Source: Polymyxa betae
Taxonomy: Eukaryota; Endomyxa; Phytomyxea; Plasmodiophorida; Plasmodiophoridae
DNA: 33,434 bases
Assembly (NCBI GenBank): GCA_003693705.1
Contig: RBZT01000800.1
Coordinates: 1-33,434 of the forward strand
Direction of reading: 5' to 3'
Positions 9,204 through 18,206 of the stretch are shown here, piece by piece. Below the pieces are notes generated by a model. The model worked only from the letters and a program-made list of their open reading frames with translations, had not been told where the DNA came from and made no database searches. The position numbers and the translations under genes are program-made. Within the stretch, counting starts at the first letter, position 1. Each line of letters opens with the position of its first letter.

Positions 9204-9877
9204 TTGCTGACCAGCGTTTCCGTTCGAGTATCAATAGCAAATGCTTTGATGAACTCCTTGGCATGTATCTTCAAGAGATTTCAACTCGACCAGACCATGA
9301 TTCCGGTGATCCCGTTAAAGTTTATGAGCGACTTCCAGAAAACTGGAAACAAGACAAAGAACCATTCTCAGAGACATTTTCTTATCATTTATGCCCATTG
9401 CCCTGGAGTCATGGTCCTAATGGACATTGCATCTATGTGCTCGAGTTTGAATTCTCTGAACAATTCACAAAGGCTACAGTTTTTAGGAAAAGTCACAGGT
9501 GCTGTCGAGTATCTACCACGGAGCCATACCTTGAATACCTGAAAGCTCAAAAACAATCTCGAAAAATCTTCAAGAAAACGAATCACGAATACAACATTCA
9601 GCAAATCAAACAAGCCTGCGAAGACCCCACCGGTGCAGAATTTTACAAAGTTATCAAACAAATAGAAACTAGGCTCAATAAAAAATTACGACAGAACCAG
9701 ATCCATCACGATCAACCCAACACTGAAACGGAAGAGATTTCGCAAAAGTTTGAATCTATTTTTCGGACAAAACGACGTCAACCCTCGGACACAGAACAAT
9801 ACGACATAAAGAACGACCTAAGGAAAATCGAACAGCAATGGATGGCCGATACAAAAAGAAAGACAAATTCACCATAA
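9204..9877 (+). pseudogene. LINE ORF2 N-terminal and linker part
   Basis: From about 9530 the frame reads YLEYLKAQKQSRKIFKKT, followed by a Lys/Gln-rich helical region up to 9877; this is typical of the linker between endonuclease and reverse transcriptase in LINEs. Upstream, two overlapping frames (starting 9140 and 9204) are both open. One contains HFLIIYAHCPG, which could be a decayed endonuclease strand. The endonuclease catalytic residues were not identified. Confidence 0.5.
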
Positions 9878-10929
9878 GAGAGCTACAACAAGCGATCAAA
9901 AAGACAAACATGAAATCATCTAAAGGACCAGACGGAATCTCAAACATATAAAAATTGTTTGTGAGGATAATGAGTTCAGCGAAATGATGCTAATTAACGC
10001 CATCAATAATCAAACATTCCTCGCAGCAAAATACCCTACAGATCTGAAAAGTGCTCGTATAATTCTACTACCCAAACCAAAACCTGGGGATTACCGACCC
10101 ATCAGCTTACTTCCCAATCTATCTAAATTAGTATAATCCATGATACAGATTCGAATGCGACATACGATAGAATCCAAACTCCCACGTCACCAATTTGGAT
10201 GTAGACCAGGACACTCGACTTCTGCGCTTGCTGCATTATGCTGGAGCAGCAACAAGCAACGACCAATCGGCACATTTTAGTTAAAAAAATGTTGAAATTA
10301 GAAATTCCCGCATATCTGATAAAAATAGTCTACGAGTGGCTAACAGACCGAACATTCACAGTACAGCACAGAGGATATGAGACTACACCACGATCACAGG
10401 AAAACGGCATCCCTCAGGGGTCCAGCTTAAGCGTAATTTTATGGTTAATATTTGTGTACGACATCCCATTAAACCCCAGACTTTCAAATACATATGTAGA
10501 TGATACGATCGGATGGGCGATTGAATCTGAGAAAGAATACGTAGATGGTACATTAAGACACCAACATTGGTAAAATGGTCCGCTGGTGTAATAAGAACAA
10601 AATCAAGATCAATGCAGATCTAACATACGTCATTTTCAATGAATATGATCCCAACGATCAAATACAGTTCCAGGATATGACTATAAAAACGACTGATTCA
10701 ATACGGTATTTAGGTGCTGAAATCACAGCAATAAGGGAGAACAACAACGCGACTTTTCTAATCCAAAAGACTAAAATTGCAAAAAAATCTACAAACGATG
10801 TCAACTGATAAAACGTCTGCGGAAATACAAAATTCCAGAACAAATACTCCACCAATCATGTCATGCTTTTATTAGAGGTATTTTCAATTACTACATACCA
10901 TGGACTGCAGATGAATACGCGATCAAACA
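9868..10929 (+). pseudogene. LINE reverse transcriptase, broken and lacking catalytic motif A
   Basis: Motifs in order: SSKGPDGIS (motif 0/1 region, then TAA), DYRPISLLPNLSK (then TAA), LPRHQFGCRPGHST, NGIPQGSSLSVILWLIF (motif B) and NTYVDDTIGWAIES (motif C, catalytic YVDD present). The motif A strand with the first catalytic Asp should lie between FGCRPGHST and LVKKMLKLEIPAYL but is missing. At about 10240-10270 the text jumps from RPIGTF to ILVKKM, a deletion of roughly a dozen codons plus a frameshift. The region after motif C (WCNKNKIKINAD, IRYLGAEI) matches the usual palm/thumb. At least three frames are needed, so the copy cannot function. Confidence 0.85.
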
Positions 10930-10964
10930 AACCATGCGACCTTTAGAAATGGCATCATGAATAT

Positions 10965-11697
10965 ATGAGAACATATACAGGATGTATCAAGTCAACACCG
11001 ATCCCTTTATTATACGCAATATGGAGATTCCTTTTCTTCCAAGACAAACTTTTTACCGACAGTGTCCTTACAATGATTAAAGCCGAACCACAAGGAAACC
11101 TACTAGGTGATGATTACCGTAGATGGGATCAGGATGGTTGCAAAGTAGACGGCTGGACACCATTTGGACGCGTTAGATATGCTATTGAAGAAACGAGTGC
11201 AAAAAAATTCGATTCTAGAATCCACGCACAGGAAATTATAGATTCTGAGACCCTTGAGGGACTCAGTAAATGTAAATTCCTCATCTATACACGAGAGACT
11301 GCCATGCAATTACATCAAAAAGGAGATCTCATCCCAGAAAATCCTGATATTGCTATCTGGACAGATGGAAGTCTAATCAGAGAATCTTCTAGAACAGAAC
11401 GCATCATTCTCACAGGCGCTGCTGCAATACTACATATCTCCAACCATGAAGAGTACGACCAGATATCCGAGCACCTAATCAAAATTGCACTAAATCTCAA
11501 AAACGCTGTATCGAGCTACGAAACTAAAATTATAGCCATACAAGCTGGCCTAGATATAGTTCTTCCATTAGAACTTGTAGATAGGAAGATCCATCTATTC
11601 ACAGATTCACTCTCATGCATCCAACAACTAGCCACCCTTCCATATAAATTTAAATTATACTACACATATCTGACCCGGATATACACAGTACTTTATT
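10965..11697 (+). pseudogene. LINE connector and RNase H segment, copy 1 (C-terminally truncated)
   Basis: RNase H acidic residues are visible: Asp in AIWTDGSLI (about 11360), Glu in SSYETKIIAIQAGL (about 11520) and Asp in HLFTDSLSCIQQLA (about 11600). The last part of the domain (strand with the fourth acidic residue) is absent: after KLYYTYLTRIYTVL the frame runs into a second copy of the same domain. This frame is open for 246 codons, longer than the neighbouring LINE pieces. Confidence 0.8.
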
Positions 11698-11699
11698 CG

Positions 11700-12078
11700 A
11701 ATTAGAAATTCATACGACAATACAGACAGAAAATGCCACATCCAGCTATGAGGCAGAAATCATAGCTCTGCAATCCGGCGTTACTTCATTACTGGAAATG
11801 TATCCCGGGAACAGACACATTCACATATTTACAGATTCTGTATCGTGCTTACAACAACTGGCAGGTCTCCCGTATAAATATAAATTTGTCAACGCAATCG
11901 TAAAAGATGTTGCTTCAAAATTAGCTGAGCTTAGTGATGATAATGATGTTGAACTACACTTTATTCCTAGTCATACAGACCTGATTGCAGAGAGTGATGC
12001 GATAGACGAACTCGCCAAACAAGCCGCTATAGACGGGGATCTCATAGAGCATGATCCATTGTCTCTTCATACAAACTA
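11700..12078 (+). pseudogene. LINE RNase H segment, copy 2 (N-terminally truncated)
   Basis: Repeats the second half of the domain: ATSSYEAEIIALQSG, HIFTDSVSCLQQLAGLPYKY, then the part missing from copy 1, including HFIPSHTDLIAESDAIDELA, which supplies the final acidic residue. It starts about 230 bases after the equivalent point in copy 1 and is clearly diverged from it (for example FTDSLSCIQQL versus FTDSVSCLQQL). The first catalytic Asp (WTDGS) is not repeated. Confidence 0.8.
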
Positions 12079-12430
12079 GTGTATAAACAATTAGAGAAAC
12101 AGAAGCTACAGAAATACCTGGAAAACAAGGTGAAACCGAGTCGATTTCCAAACTATCCGAAACGACAACTCCTCATAGAAGGCTATACCCGAACAGAAAT
12201 TCAAGACGGAGACACTGAAAATCGGATGTATTGCGATAGCCCTCTATTAAATAGGGTACGAACAGGACATACTCGAGCGCGAGTGCACTTGCAATTTAAA
12301 AATTGAGACCAGTGACCAGTGTCGTCATTGTGAGCGCAAAAGAGAAACCGTTGAGCACCAATTACTGAAATGCCCAAAATTCAAAGATCCACTTAGGAGG
12401 AAAACAGAAAGAAATGCAAACAGCTAAAAC
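12079..12430 (+). pseudogene. LINE ORF2 C-terminus with zinc knuckle
   Basis: A 75-codon frame ends at 12306 with LNRVRTGHTRARVHLQF. This is followed one base out of frame by a Cys-x2-Cys...Glu-His-x4-Cys-Pro cluster (CRHC at 12320, EH at 12353, C at 12371). The 'RTGH' stretch followed by a CCHC knuckle is the usual end of many RNase H-bearing LINEs. A single-base frameshift separates the two parts. Confidence 0.75.
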
Positions 12431-12534
12431 CAACAAGTTTTAATGAAGCACTCTACACACATGATCAATTTATGGCCAAATTTCTGGCGAAGGCATATTC
12501 ACAAGGATGTTATATATAGCGAATACGAAGGCTG

Positions 12535-12830
12535 GGTAACGCCAGTAGGGGAGTATTAGATAAGGATAGGGTACATGGGTTCGAGTCCCTGTTGGATTGG
12601 GCGGGTGCCTATCCTTCCTTATCGAGGCTCTCTTAGGTCCAGCTGATAGGGCCGTTTACGATCAATAATTATTAAAACGGGTGAATTACTGTAACGCCCC
12701 GAAATCGGTAGTAGGGGTTCTGGAATCTATTTGTGCAATTTGCCTAAGTTGTCCAGACATGCGTTTTGGAGCGAGCGCCGCCTGTTGACCATAAATCAGC
12801 AAACTAGTCGAATCCAATCCAATCCAATCC
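12535..12830 (+). repeat. Possible tRNA-derived SINE, or LINE 3' tail, with (AATCC)n end
   Basis: A perfect B box (GGTTCGAGTCC, 12578-12588) lies about 29 bases after an A-box-like ACGCCAGTAGG (12539-12549, two mismatches to consensus). No full cloverleaf forms: the T-stem has a mismatch and no acceptor stem pairs. About 220 bases later is a shared 3' segment (12758-12830) ending in repeated AATCC. That segment recurs at 4571-4618 and, inverted, at 32702-32760, so it belongs to a dispersed family. Pol III head plus repeated tail fits a SINE. Confidence 0.45.
12578..12588 (+). promoter_or_regulatory. Pol III B-box
   Basis: GGTTCGAGTCC matches the GGTTCGANTCC consensus at every position. A weaker A box lies upstream at 12539-12549. 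Confidence 0.5.
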
Positions 12831-13362
12831 TTGCCCAGTCCAAACAGTATGAATAAGTATGATCTTTTGATAAAGCGGTGATAAAGCTCAGAGATTGTGC
12901 AAATTTGCCAATAATTAAGTTCAGCAGGATGCCACAACTAGCTTAATTATGGTAATTATGGCATATGCCATAATTAGTGAGGGCCAGCTCTAACCGAAAG
13001 ATCCCGACAAGACAAATCTTTTTGCGTATTCCAATTTCAGATTTCAATATTGTTGACGGTGTTCATCACGCATCCTTATCTTCCAAAATTGCGCAGATTT
13101 AAAAGCAAAGTGCGCCGTTGCGAATGTCTAGTATATATATATTACACTCAAAGAATGAAAATTGAACCCTGTCGAGTTAGGATGGCGGTTATTAGAGAGG
13201 GGGCTGCGCGCACCTGTTGTACCGGTACTGACCCTCAGGTGTTCAATAAACGTACTGTAGCAGCCTCGAAGAAAAAAGCGTTCAGCTTCAGCCACGTATG
13301 TATGATGCTGTACGCAACCCTCGAGTGTTAAGACTTTACATTCTGATTCAGTGATTCCCACC
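12831..13362. other. Upstream region of the F-box-like gene
   Basis: No gene is supported. A GC-rich patch at 13196-13260 (with TCAATAAACG) resembles an LTR or promoter fragment. A 93-codon plus-strand frame at 13050-13331 has no recognisable content. The promoter of the next gene should lie here. Confidence 0.35.
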
Positions 13363-15106
13363 ATGCATGTTCACGTTGTCTTGATGGCGGCGGCCGTACT
13401 GGTCCTGGGGGAGGCGGCCTTTTCGGCCGACCAGGAATCTGATCTCGTTCGTCTCCCGGATGAGATCTTGGAGCAGTGCTGCGTCTCTGCAACAGACCTG
13501 GGACATCTCAGTCTGACATCCCGCCGACTGCTGCATTTGGGCCGTCGCGAGGTCGTACAGGCTCTGTTCGAATCGCTCAGTACCCGTAGAAACCAGATCC
13601 CCCAGCTGGTCCGTATTCTTGCCGCCCGAGTCCGGTACGATCCCGAGACGCTCGATCATGTGAAGAAAGTTCCTCCTCAGCTGGTCATGGGAGTGTATCA
13701 GTTAATTATGTGGAATGAGATATTGAGAAATGAGGAGAAGGCCCAACTACTAAGCTGCATGATTCGAAGACTGGGCCTGACATTGATGGATGATGAGAAG
13801 GAGTTCTTAATTCATGTCAGTGATGGTGATCCGATACCCGGACTTCGTGTCCGTGGCCTGCCGGAACCCGTTCTTGTTGTGATCAAGCAGAAGTATGCAG
13901 AGATCTTGCGTTGGCATCAATAAGGGTTCCTGGACCAAATCCTCTTTCAACTCCTACCGTGTCAAGCCCGTCAAATCAGGCGTTCCAATTGCATGGATCT
14001 CAAAAACGGACTGCGCCCTCTGTATTCGTTTCCGCCCAGTTATATGTTAGGACCTAGCTCCGGAGCCGCCCTCCATATTCTGAAATCGTTTCCCAAACAA
14101 TCTCATCCTCTTTCTGAGTGGCAGAACTTACTGACTCTGCGTCAGCTCGGGATCGTGTTCACTCTCCGTCTATATCTTCAGTATGTCCAGATTCCGCCCG
14201 AATCCATTCCGGATATCGTCCCTCTCCTACATTTAGGCAGCTTCAAGGAAGTATTGAAGCTTTTATGCAGGCTGGTCAAGGCCAGAAGCACCGATGGCTA
14301 TCAGCTGACCCATGATGGACGTACTGGCCTATACCGGGCTCTGCAATGGCTGCGGATCCCGTTTATTCAGCGACAAATCCTGATAAAGCCGGCAATGTTC
14401 ATTAAACACGCCTCCGAAATGTTGGGATCAAACAACTCGGAATTTTTCCGGGGTCTGGAATCGCTTTCGTTCATGCCCGAGATCATCAATAAATCCTATT
14501 CCGCGATTGAGAATTGGCCGCTTCTGAAGATAGCCGCTTCAAAACCGCTTCAAAACAGTTGTTCGATATTGCCCAGATTTTGATGCGGATTCCAAATGCG
14601 TCTTTGTTTGTGAGGGTCCAGGACCGGATTTCCACCATCGATCTCGTTCTTCGAGATTTAATAGGCATGTCTCAGAAGCAGACTATCGACTTCCTATTGT
14701 CCTCGGAATTCATCAAACTGATGCTCTCGAACATCCCAGAACTAAAAGAATCTCTTAAGTCTCTTATCAATGATCGAGATCTGGCACATATCCGTTCTCT
14801 TATTCAACATCCTCTCTATTGGAAGATCCCAGAAGATGTTAAATCTGAAGTCATTCAATATTCAAATATTCATTGTTATCATACCTATATATATTATGCT
14901 CTGCCAAAGAGCCGCTTTAAACAGTTTGACACTGAACCTGAATCGTTTCAAGATTGTTCCAATAAACATGCTTCGTCTCAGCTTTGTGTATTGCTGTGTT
15001 TGCTCTCTCATTTTAGAAGGTTTCTTCTCACAGGCGCGCTCACCTACAGGTTCGCTATCCTATGTAATATTGTTTTGTCACTTGTCAGATTGATGGGAAC
15101 TATTGG
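13363..15106 (+). pseudogene. F-box-like protein with putative signal peptide, frameshifted
   Basis: Exon 1 is 13363-13892 and exon 2 starts at 13980. The 87-bp intron (GTATGC...AATCAG, phase 2) removes the only stop (TAA at 13921) and keeps the frame. The N-terminus is hydrophobic (MHVHVVLMAAAVLVLGEAA), like a signal peptide. An F-box-like stretch follows (LPDEILEQCC, then DLGHLSLTSRRLLHLG, about residues 28-58). Next come helical, Leu-rich segments with no clear domain. At 14540-14561 an 11-base unit, CCGCTTCAAAA, is repeated in tandem; it shifts the frame so that exon 2 stops at 14583. Beyond the repeat, coding-like sequence continues in the other frame (from about 14563 to at least 14850). 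The 3' end abuts a LINE fragment at about 15106. A signal peptide and an F-box normally do not go together, so one reading may be wrong. Confidence 0.6.
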
Positions 15107-15510
15107 CTCGATGTCCCACGCCTTTGCCCGATCTTTCCAAAATAGCAGAATACATGATTCAGATCCGGATTCGTGAAGAATTAGAACGAGACTTGCCACG
15201 TCTACAATTCGGATGCAGACCAAGATATTCCACAGCTCACGCGCTAATGAGATTGATGCACTAATCCGGGACAGCTTCAGGAAAGCAGAATCAGTTTGGA
15301 GCAATCCTTTATGATCTCACCAAATCATATGACAAAGAATCAAAAGCAACCCCTAAGCTGCAAATACCTTCATCGACAACACAGCAGGCTGGCCAATAGC
15401 TAGTGATAAAACAGAGGTTGAAAAACAGCTAAGAGAACAGCTTCGCCGAATGATTAACTAGTGTGGCAGAAATAAGATCTGAATTGACACTGAAAGACAC
15501 TTCTAATCTA
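15107..15510 (+). pseudogene. LINE reverse transcriptase fragment, internally deleted
   Basis: Reads PLPDLSKIAEYMIQIRI, LPRLQFGCRPRYSTAHAL, FGAILYDLTKSYDK (motif A, catalytic Asp present) and, after a jump near 15350, NTFIDNTAGWPIASDK, the motif C region with the second Asp changed to Asn (FIDN). Motif B and everything between is lost. Stops interrupt each piece. It is related to the 9.1-12.5 kb LINE (compare LPRHQFGCRPGHST and NTYVDDTIGWAIES) but is a different, more divergent copy. Its left end lies at the 3' side of the F-box-like gene. Confidence 0.75.
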
Positions 15511-15980
15511 AGGCAAAAAAACAAAAGCGGAAAATCTCTCACGCTGTACTCGCAAGCTGTCAGAAAAGCGAAAATTAGGACCTAGCCGGGTATGCTCAGA
15601 ACTTGATCGCACCGACGGCGTGGGACATCGAGCCAACAGTGGCAAATTCCCATTGTTTCAAAACCGCAAATTGACATCGTTTAGGCCTTTGAGATTGCCA
15701 GTATAGTGGCTGGCTGCGCAATTAAACTAAATTATGGCAATCTGTTGAAGGGGAAGCAACTTTAACCGCACAAAGTCGGACAATGACACTTCAAAAAGAT
15801 CTGAGTAGGGCTGATATTACCAATAATGATTAATTCTAAGCTCATGATTTAGCACACAAAAACATATAAACAAGAAAAACGCCTCGGAAGCTCATTTCGT
15901 TAGATAACAGAAATTTGTGATGACCCAGGGAACTACCTCTGGAATGCCACGTTTCTGGGATAAAGTATGCTACTGTATAA
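15511..15980. other. Intergenic, no feature seen
   Basis: No open frames of note and no recognisable repeats up to the MITE. It may be further decayed LINE sequence. Confidence 0.4.
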
Positions 15981-16524
15981 TACACTTAAAAACGGGTAAA
16001 CAGGCTAAAGGTAGACATGCAGAGAAATGCGAGGGTGTCTACCTCCTCGAAGAATTAGGAGGACGGGCTTGACACTGCGCCGAAACCCTAGGTAGACAGG
16101 CTAAGCGCAGCCTCTCGACAATTAAATATGATGGGCTGCGCATTCTGGTTGCGCAGGAACAGTTATTCGCATCTAGTTATGCTGCATTCCAATCAAGTTT
16201 GAATTCGATTTATCTTCTGTAGTCTGGAGTTAAGGATATCGAGTTTGTATAAAGTGATGAATTTTTCGGAGCTTCCACGATTCTGTTGCCGTATCCTAAG
16301 CAAGTGTGTCTAGCGCAGTCGCTACAATAGTGTCTAGCTTGAGCAGCCCGTCGAACAATTGTCAAAGAGCTGAGCTCAGCCAGTCTACCAAGGGTTTCGG
16401 CCCAATATCAAGCCTGTCTACCTAAGTCTTTAGCCCACCGTTAAAGGGTAGACAAGGGAACTCAACACCCTCGCACTTCTCGGCCTGTCTACATTTTGCC
16501 TGTCTCTACCCTTTTCTGTAGGCC
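15981..16524. mobile_element. MITE with ~50-bp terminal inverted repeats and possible TATAA target duplication
   Basis: The left terminus (15985-16036; AAAACGGGTAAACAGGC, then GCGAGGGTGT) and the reverse complement of the right terminus (16466-16516; GAAAAGGGTAGAGACAGGC, then GCGAGGGTGT) agree over about 50 bases. TATAA flanks both ends (15976-15980 and 16525-16529). The motif GTAGACAGGC or close variants recurs inside both ends in both orientations, like subterminal transposase-binding repeats. There is no coding capacity. The superfamily is not determined. Confidence 0.65.
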
Positions 16525-16581
16525 TATAAAGTTTTGTACTGTTTTGAAATGTGACGGTCTCCTGGTCAGAATTTGGAAAAC

Positions 16582-16588
16582 AAAAAAA
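16582..16588 (-). terminator. Pol III poly-T terminator of tRNA-Pro
   Basis: Seven T on the minus strand, 3 bases downstream of the tRNA 3' end. Confidence 0.85.
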
Positions 16589-16590
16589 TG

Positions 16591-16662
16591 GGGCTCAGCC
16601 GGTAATCGAAACCGGGACCTCTCCGACCCTAACAGAGAATCATGCCACTAGACCACTAAGCC
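16591..16662 (-). tRNA. tRNA-Pro (anticodon AGG)
   Basis: All four stems pair on the minus strand. The acceptor is GGCTTAG / CTGAGCC with one T-G pair. The D arm is GTC...GAT with the loop containing AGTGG. The anticodon stem CTCTG / CGGAG encloses TTAGGGT with anticodon AGG at 34-36. The T stem is CCGGT / ACCGG around TTCGATT. It is 72 nt without intron, the usual length, and ends with discriminator C. The whole layout follows eukaryotic tRNA-Pro(AGG). One oddity is a T-A pair at 53-61, where G-C is nearly universal, altering the B box (GTTTCGATTAC). A poly-T terminator follows, so the gene is probably functional. Confidence 0.92.
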
Positions 16663-17026
16663 GAATTCTTGTATCATTAACCGCGATCCGCCACGATGTT
16701 TATCACGAATGGGTTAGAGAATTGTTCAAATCTGTCTATTTTTCCGACGTCACTTCACTGAAAGCGTTCACAGGCATAACGACCGGTCTCCCTACTGAAT
16801 CTTCATCCGCTATTGACTGACAGCTATGAAAACAAACCCCCGAGTTTCTGCCAATCTCGCTTGAAACATGCAATAGAGATGAAGGTCGCGATTAGATTAA
16901 TCCAATTCCTCAATCTCAGATCAATCTCGACTCTTGATACTGCTTAGATCCAATGCTACTTCCGCTTCGGAATCTCTATTTCTGTAATTATATTATATAT
17001 CAGGTGGGCGATCGTCGTCACGACCG
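16663..17026. other. Spacer between tRNA-Pro and the Cys-rich ORF
   Basis: No gene is seen. An acceptor-like TATATATCAG ends at about 17003, just before the GC-rich Cys-rich ORF, so an upstream exon is possible. Confidence 0.35.
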
Positions 17027-17404
17027 ATGTGGCCGTTCTCAGATTGTCTGAACATGGTATGCGGGCTCCGGACTCCGGAGCCTGCCGATCGACGTGCTTC
17101 CTGCGGCCACCTATGCGACACTGGAACTCCCGACCCCGGTCAAACCCCTAATCCGTGCTGCTGGTGTCAAGTTCGACGTCTGCGGATCTCGTCGTCGGCC
17201 GAGCTGCAAGAAACCTCTCTGGAAGGGGATGATGCGACTCCGCCATGCTGCTCCGTCTGTATGGCTAGGCATGATACCGTCGTCAAAGTCCTTCAGCATG
17301 TCGAGCAGCAGCGCGCTCTCTCAAATGAGATTGAGCTGATCCATGCCGGAAGTCGGGGTGGCGATTCCGACCCTATAATAGAGTCGTCTAATAAAGACTT
17401 GTAG
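17027..17404 (+). CDS. Cys-rich hypothetical protein
   Basis: 125 codons with coding-like composition and GC-rich third positions, in contrast to the AT-rich flanks. Ten cysteines include a CCxC cluster (residues 44-47) and a CCxxC cluster followed by His (74-78, H82). They are spaced as in a possible zinc-binding pair. A short helical or coiled-coil stretch follows (VVKVLQHVEQQRALSNEIEL, about residues 86-105). The family is not recognised. A GTG-less ATG at 17027 is used; an acceptor-like site upstream means it may instead be a 3' exon. It lies between two tRNA genes on the opposite strand. Other frames across this GC-rich block are also open, so the choice is by composition and the regular C-terminal helix. 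Confidence 0.45.
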   Translation: MWPFSDCLNMVCGLRTPEPADRRASCGHLCDTGTPDPGQTPNPCCWCQVRRLRISSSAELQETSLEGDDATPPCCSVCMARHDTVVKVLQHVEQQRALSNEIELIHAGSRGGDSDPIIESSNKDL

Positions 17405-17557
17405 AGCTTCTAATGTGACCGTTTATGTCGTTTAGACCTTTTGTGCCTGAAACAGCACCGGCTGTTGATGACTTTTGTGCCTTGATCACTGGCCAAGTTC
17501 GATTCGAGATCTCGCAGGGTTCGCGAAAAGAAGCGTCCCGCGATATGAAAATCTCGC

Positions 17558-17563
17558 AAAAAA
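17558..17563 (-). terminator. Pol III poly-T terminator of tRNA-Gln
   Basis: The minus strand carries a run of seven T from 17564 down to 17558; the first T doubles as discriminator base. Confidence 0.85.
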
Positions 17564-17636
17564 AGGCCCTGCGCAGACTCGAACTGCGGTTGCAGGAATC
17601 AGAACCCTGCGTGATAACCACCTACACTACAGAGCC
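17564..17636 (-). tRNA. tRNA-Gln (anticodon CTG)
   Basis: The minus-strand fold is complete. The acceptor is GGCTCTG / CAGGGCC with a T-G pair. The D arm is GTG...CAC around TAGGTGGTTAT. The anticodon stem CAGGG / TCCTG (one G-T pair) encloses TTCTGAT with anticodon CTG. The variable loop is CAAC, and the T stem CGCAG / CTGCG surrounds TTCGAGT. Length is 73 nt including discriminator T, as expected for eukaryotic tRNA-Gln. The B box (AGTTCGAGTCT) is near consensus. It has no intron and a poly-T run follows at once. It is very likely functional. Confidence 0.93.
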
Positions 17637-18206
17637 AATTTTGATCTATAGATGTCCCATCTAAAGATTGTTTCTAAGCGCCTTGTTCTTCCATTGACCT
17701 TATTTCGTGATGATTGTTGGTGTAACGTTATGATTCTGGTGCACGCCATCGTCTGACTCATCCTTTGGTGATAGAAGAATATGCCCACCTTCCCTTACTG
17801 AATCTTGACAAAAGAAACGGTTTTACATTGCGGTAACCGGCTGGCGACTCCGAATCGGTTGTTACCGCCGAAATTGCGGAAACCCCAATCGGTCCCTGAC
17901 AAATGCTTTACATTGGGGGTGATTTCCTTCTCCAAGATAACACTTTTGTCAAATGCTGCAACTATAAAACGAAAACCCATTCAGAAAAACGTTGTTTATT
18001 GATAGTCCGATAATTCCTAGATCGGATTGTTTCGTAGCAGACCTGCAGCCTGATATATCGTGATTGATCGTGTATTGATCATTCTCTTGGATTAATTTCA
18101 CTTGTTGGTTCCGGTTTCGCTTTGGTTCCGATTGACCTTTTGGAAGGCCGTCACATATCAATTCTTGTTACATTCCAAACCTCTCTGATAGTATTCTAAT
18201 CGTAAC
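17637..18206. other. Intergenic, no feature seen
   Basis: Short open frames occur on both strands around 17800-18000 without recognisable content. The promoter of the gene at 18207 should lie here; no clear TATA box was identified. Confidence 0.4.

Larger units (their letters stand above)
9140..12530 (+). mobile_element. Non-LTR retrotransposon (LINE) with RNase H, heavily degraded
   Basis: Pieces occur in canonical LINE ORF2 order: a degenerate N-terminal and linker region, reverse transcriptase (9868-10930), RNase H (11340-12060) and a C-terminal CCHC zinc knuckle (12320-12373). The presence of RNase H points to I/Tad-type clades rather than L1. Several frameshifts, stops and an internal deletion make the element dead. 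The 5' limit is not visible; open frames from about 8923 may belong to it. The 3' end may be at about 12530, where a Pol III-like sequence begins. Confidence 0.85.

Noticed and set aside
12539-12610. A complete tRNA gene around the B box at 12578
   Set aside because: No acceptor stem pairs and the T stem has a mismatch. Only the Pol III boxes are present, so it is recorded as SINE-like instead.
13921-13923. In-frame TAA in the F-box-like gene, as a sign of a non-standard genetic code or a nonsense mutation
   Set aside because: An 87-bp intron (13893-13979, GTATGC...ATCAG) removes it and keeps the frame. Other TAA/TAG codons in the window lie in dead elements or at gene ends.
17425-17664. 79-codon plus-strand ORF that looks coding
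   Set aside because: Its second half is the complement of the complete tRNA-Gln gene at 17564-17636, whose fold and terminator are far stronger evidence.
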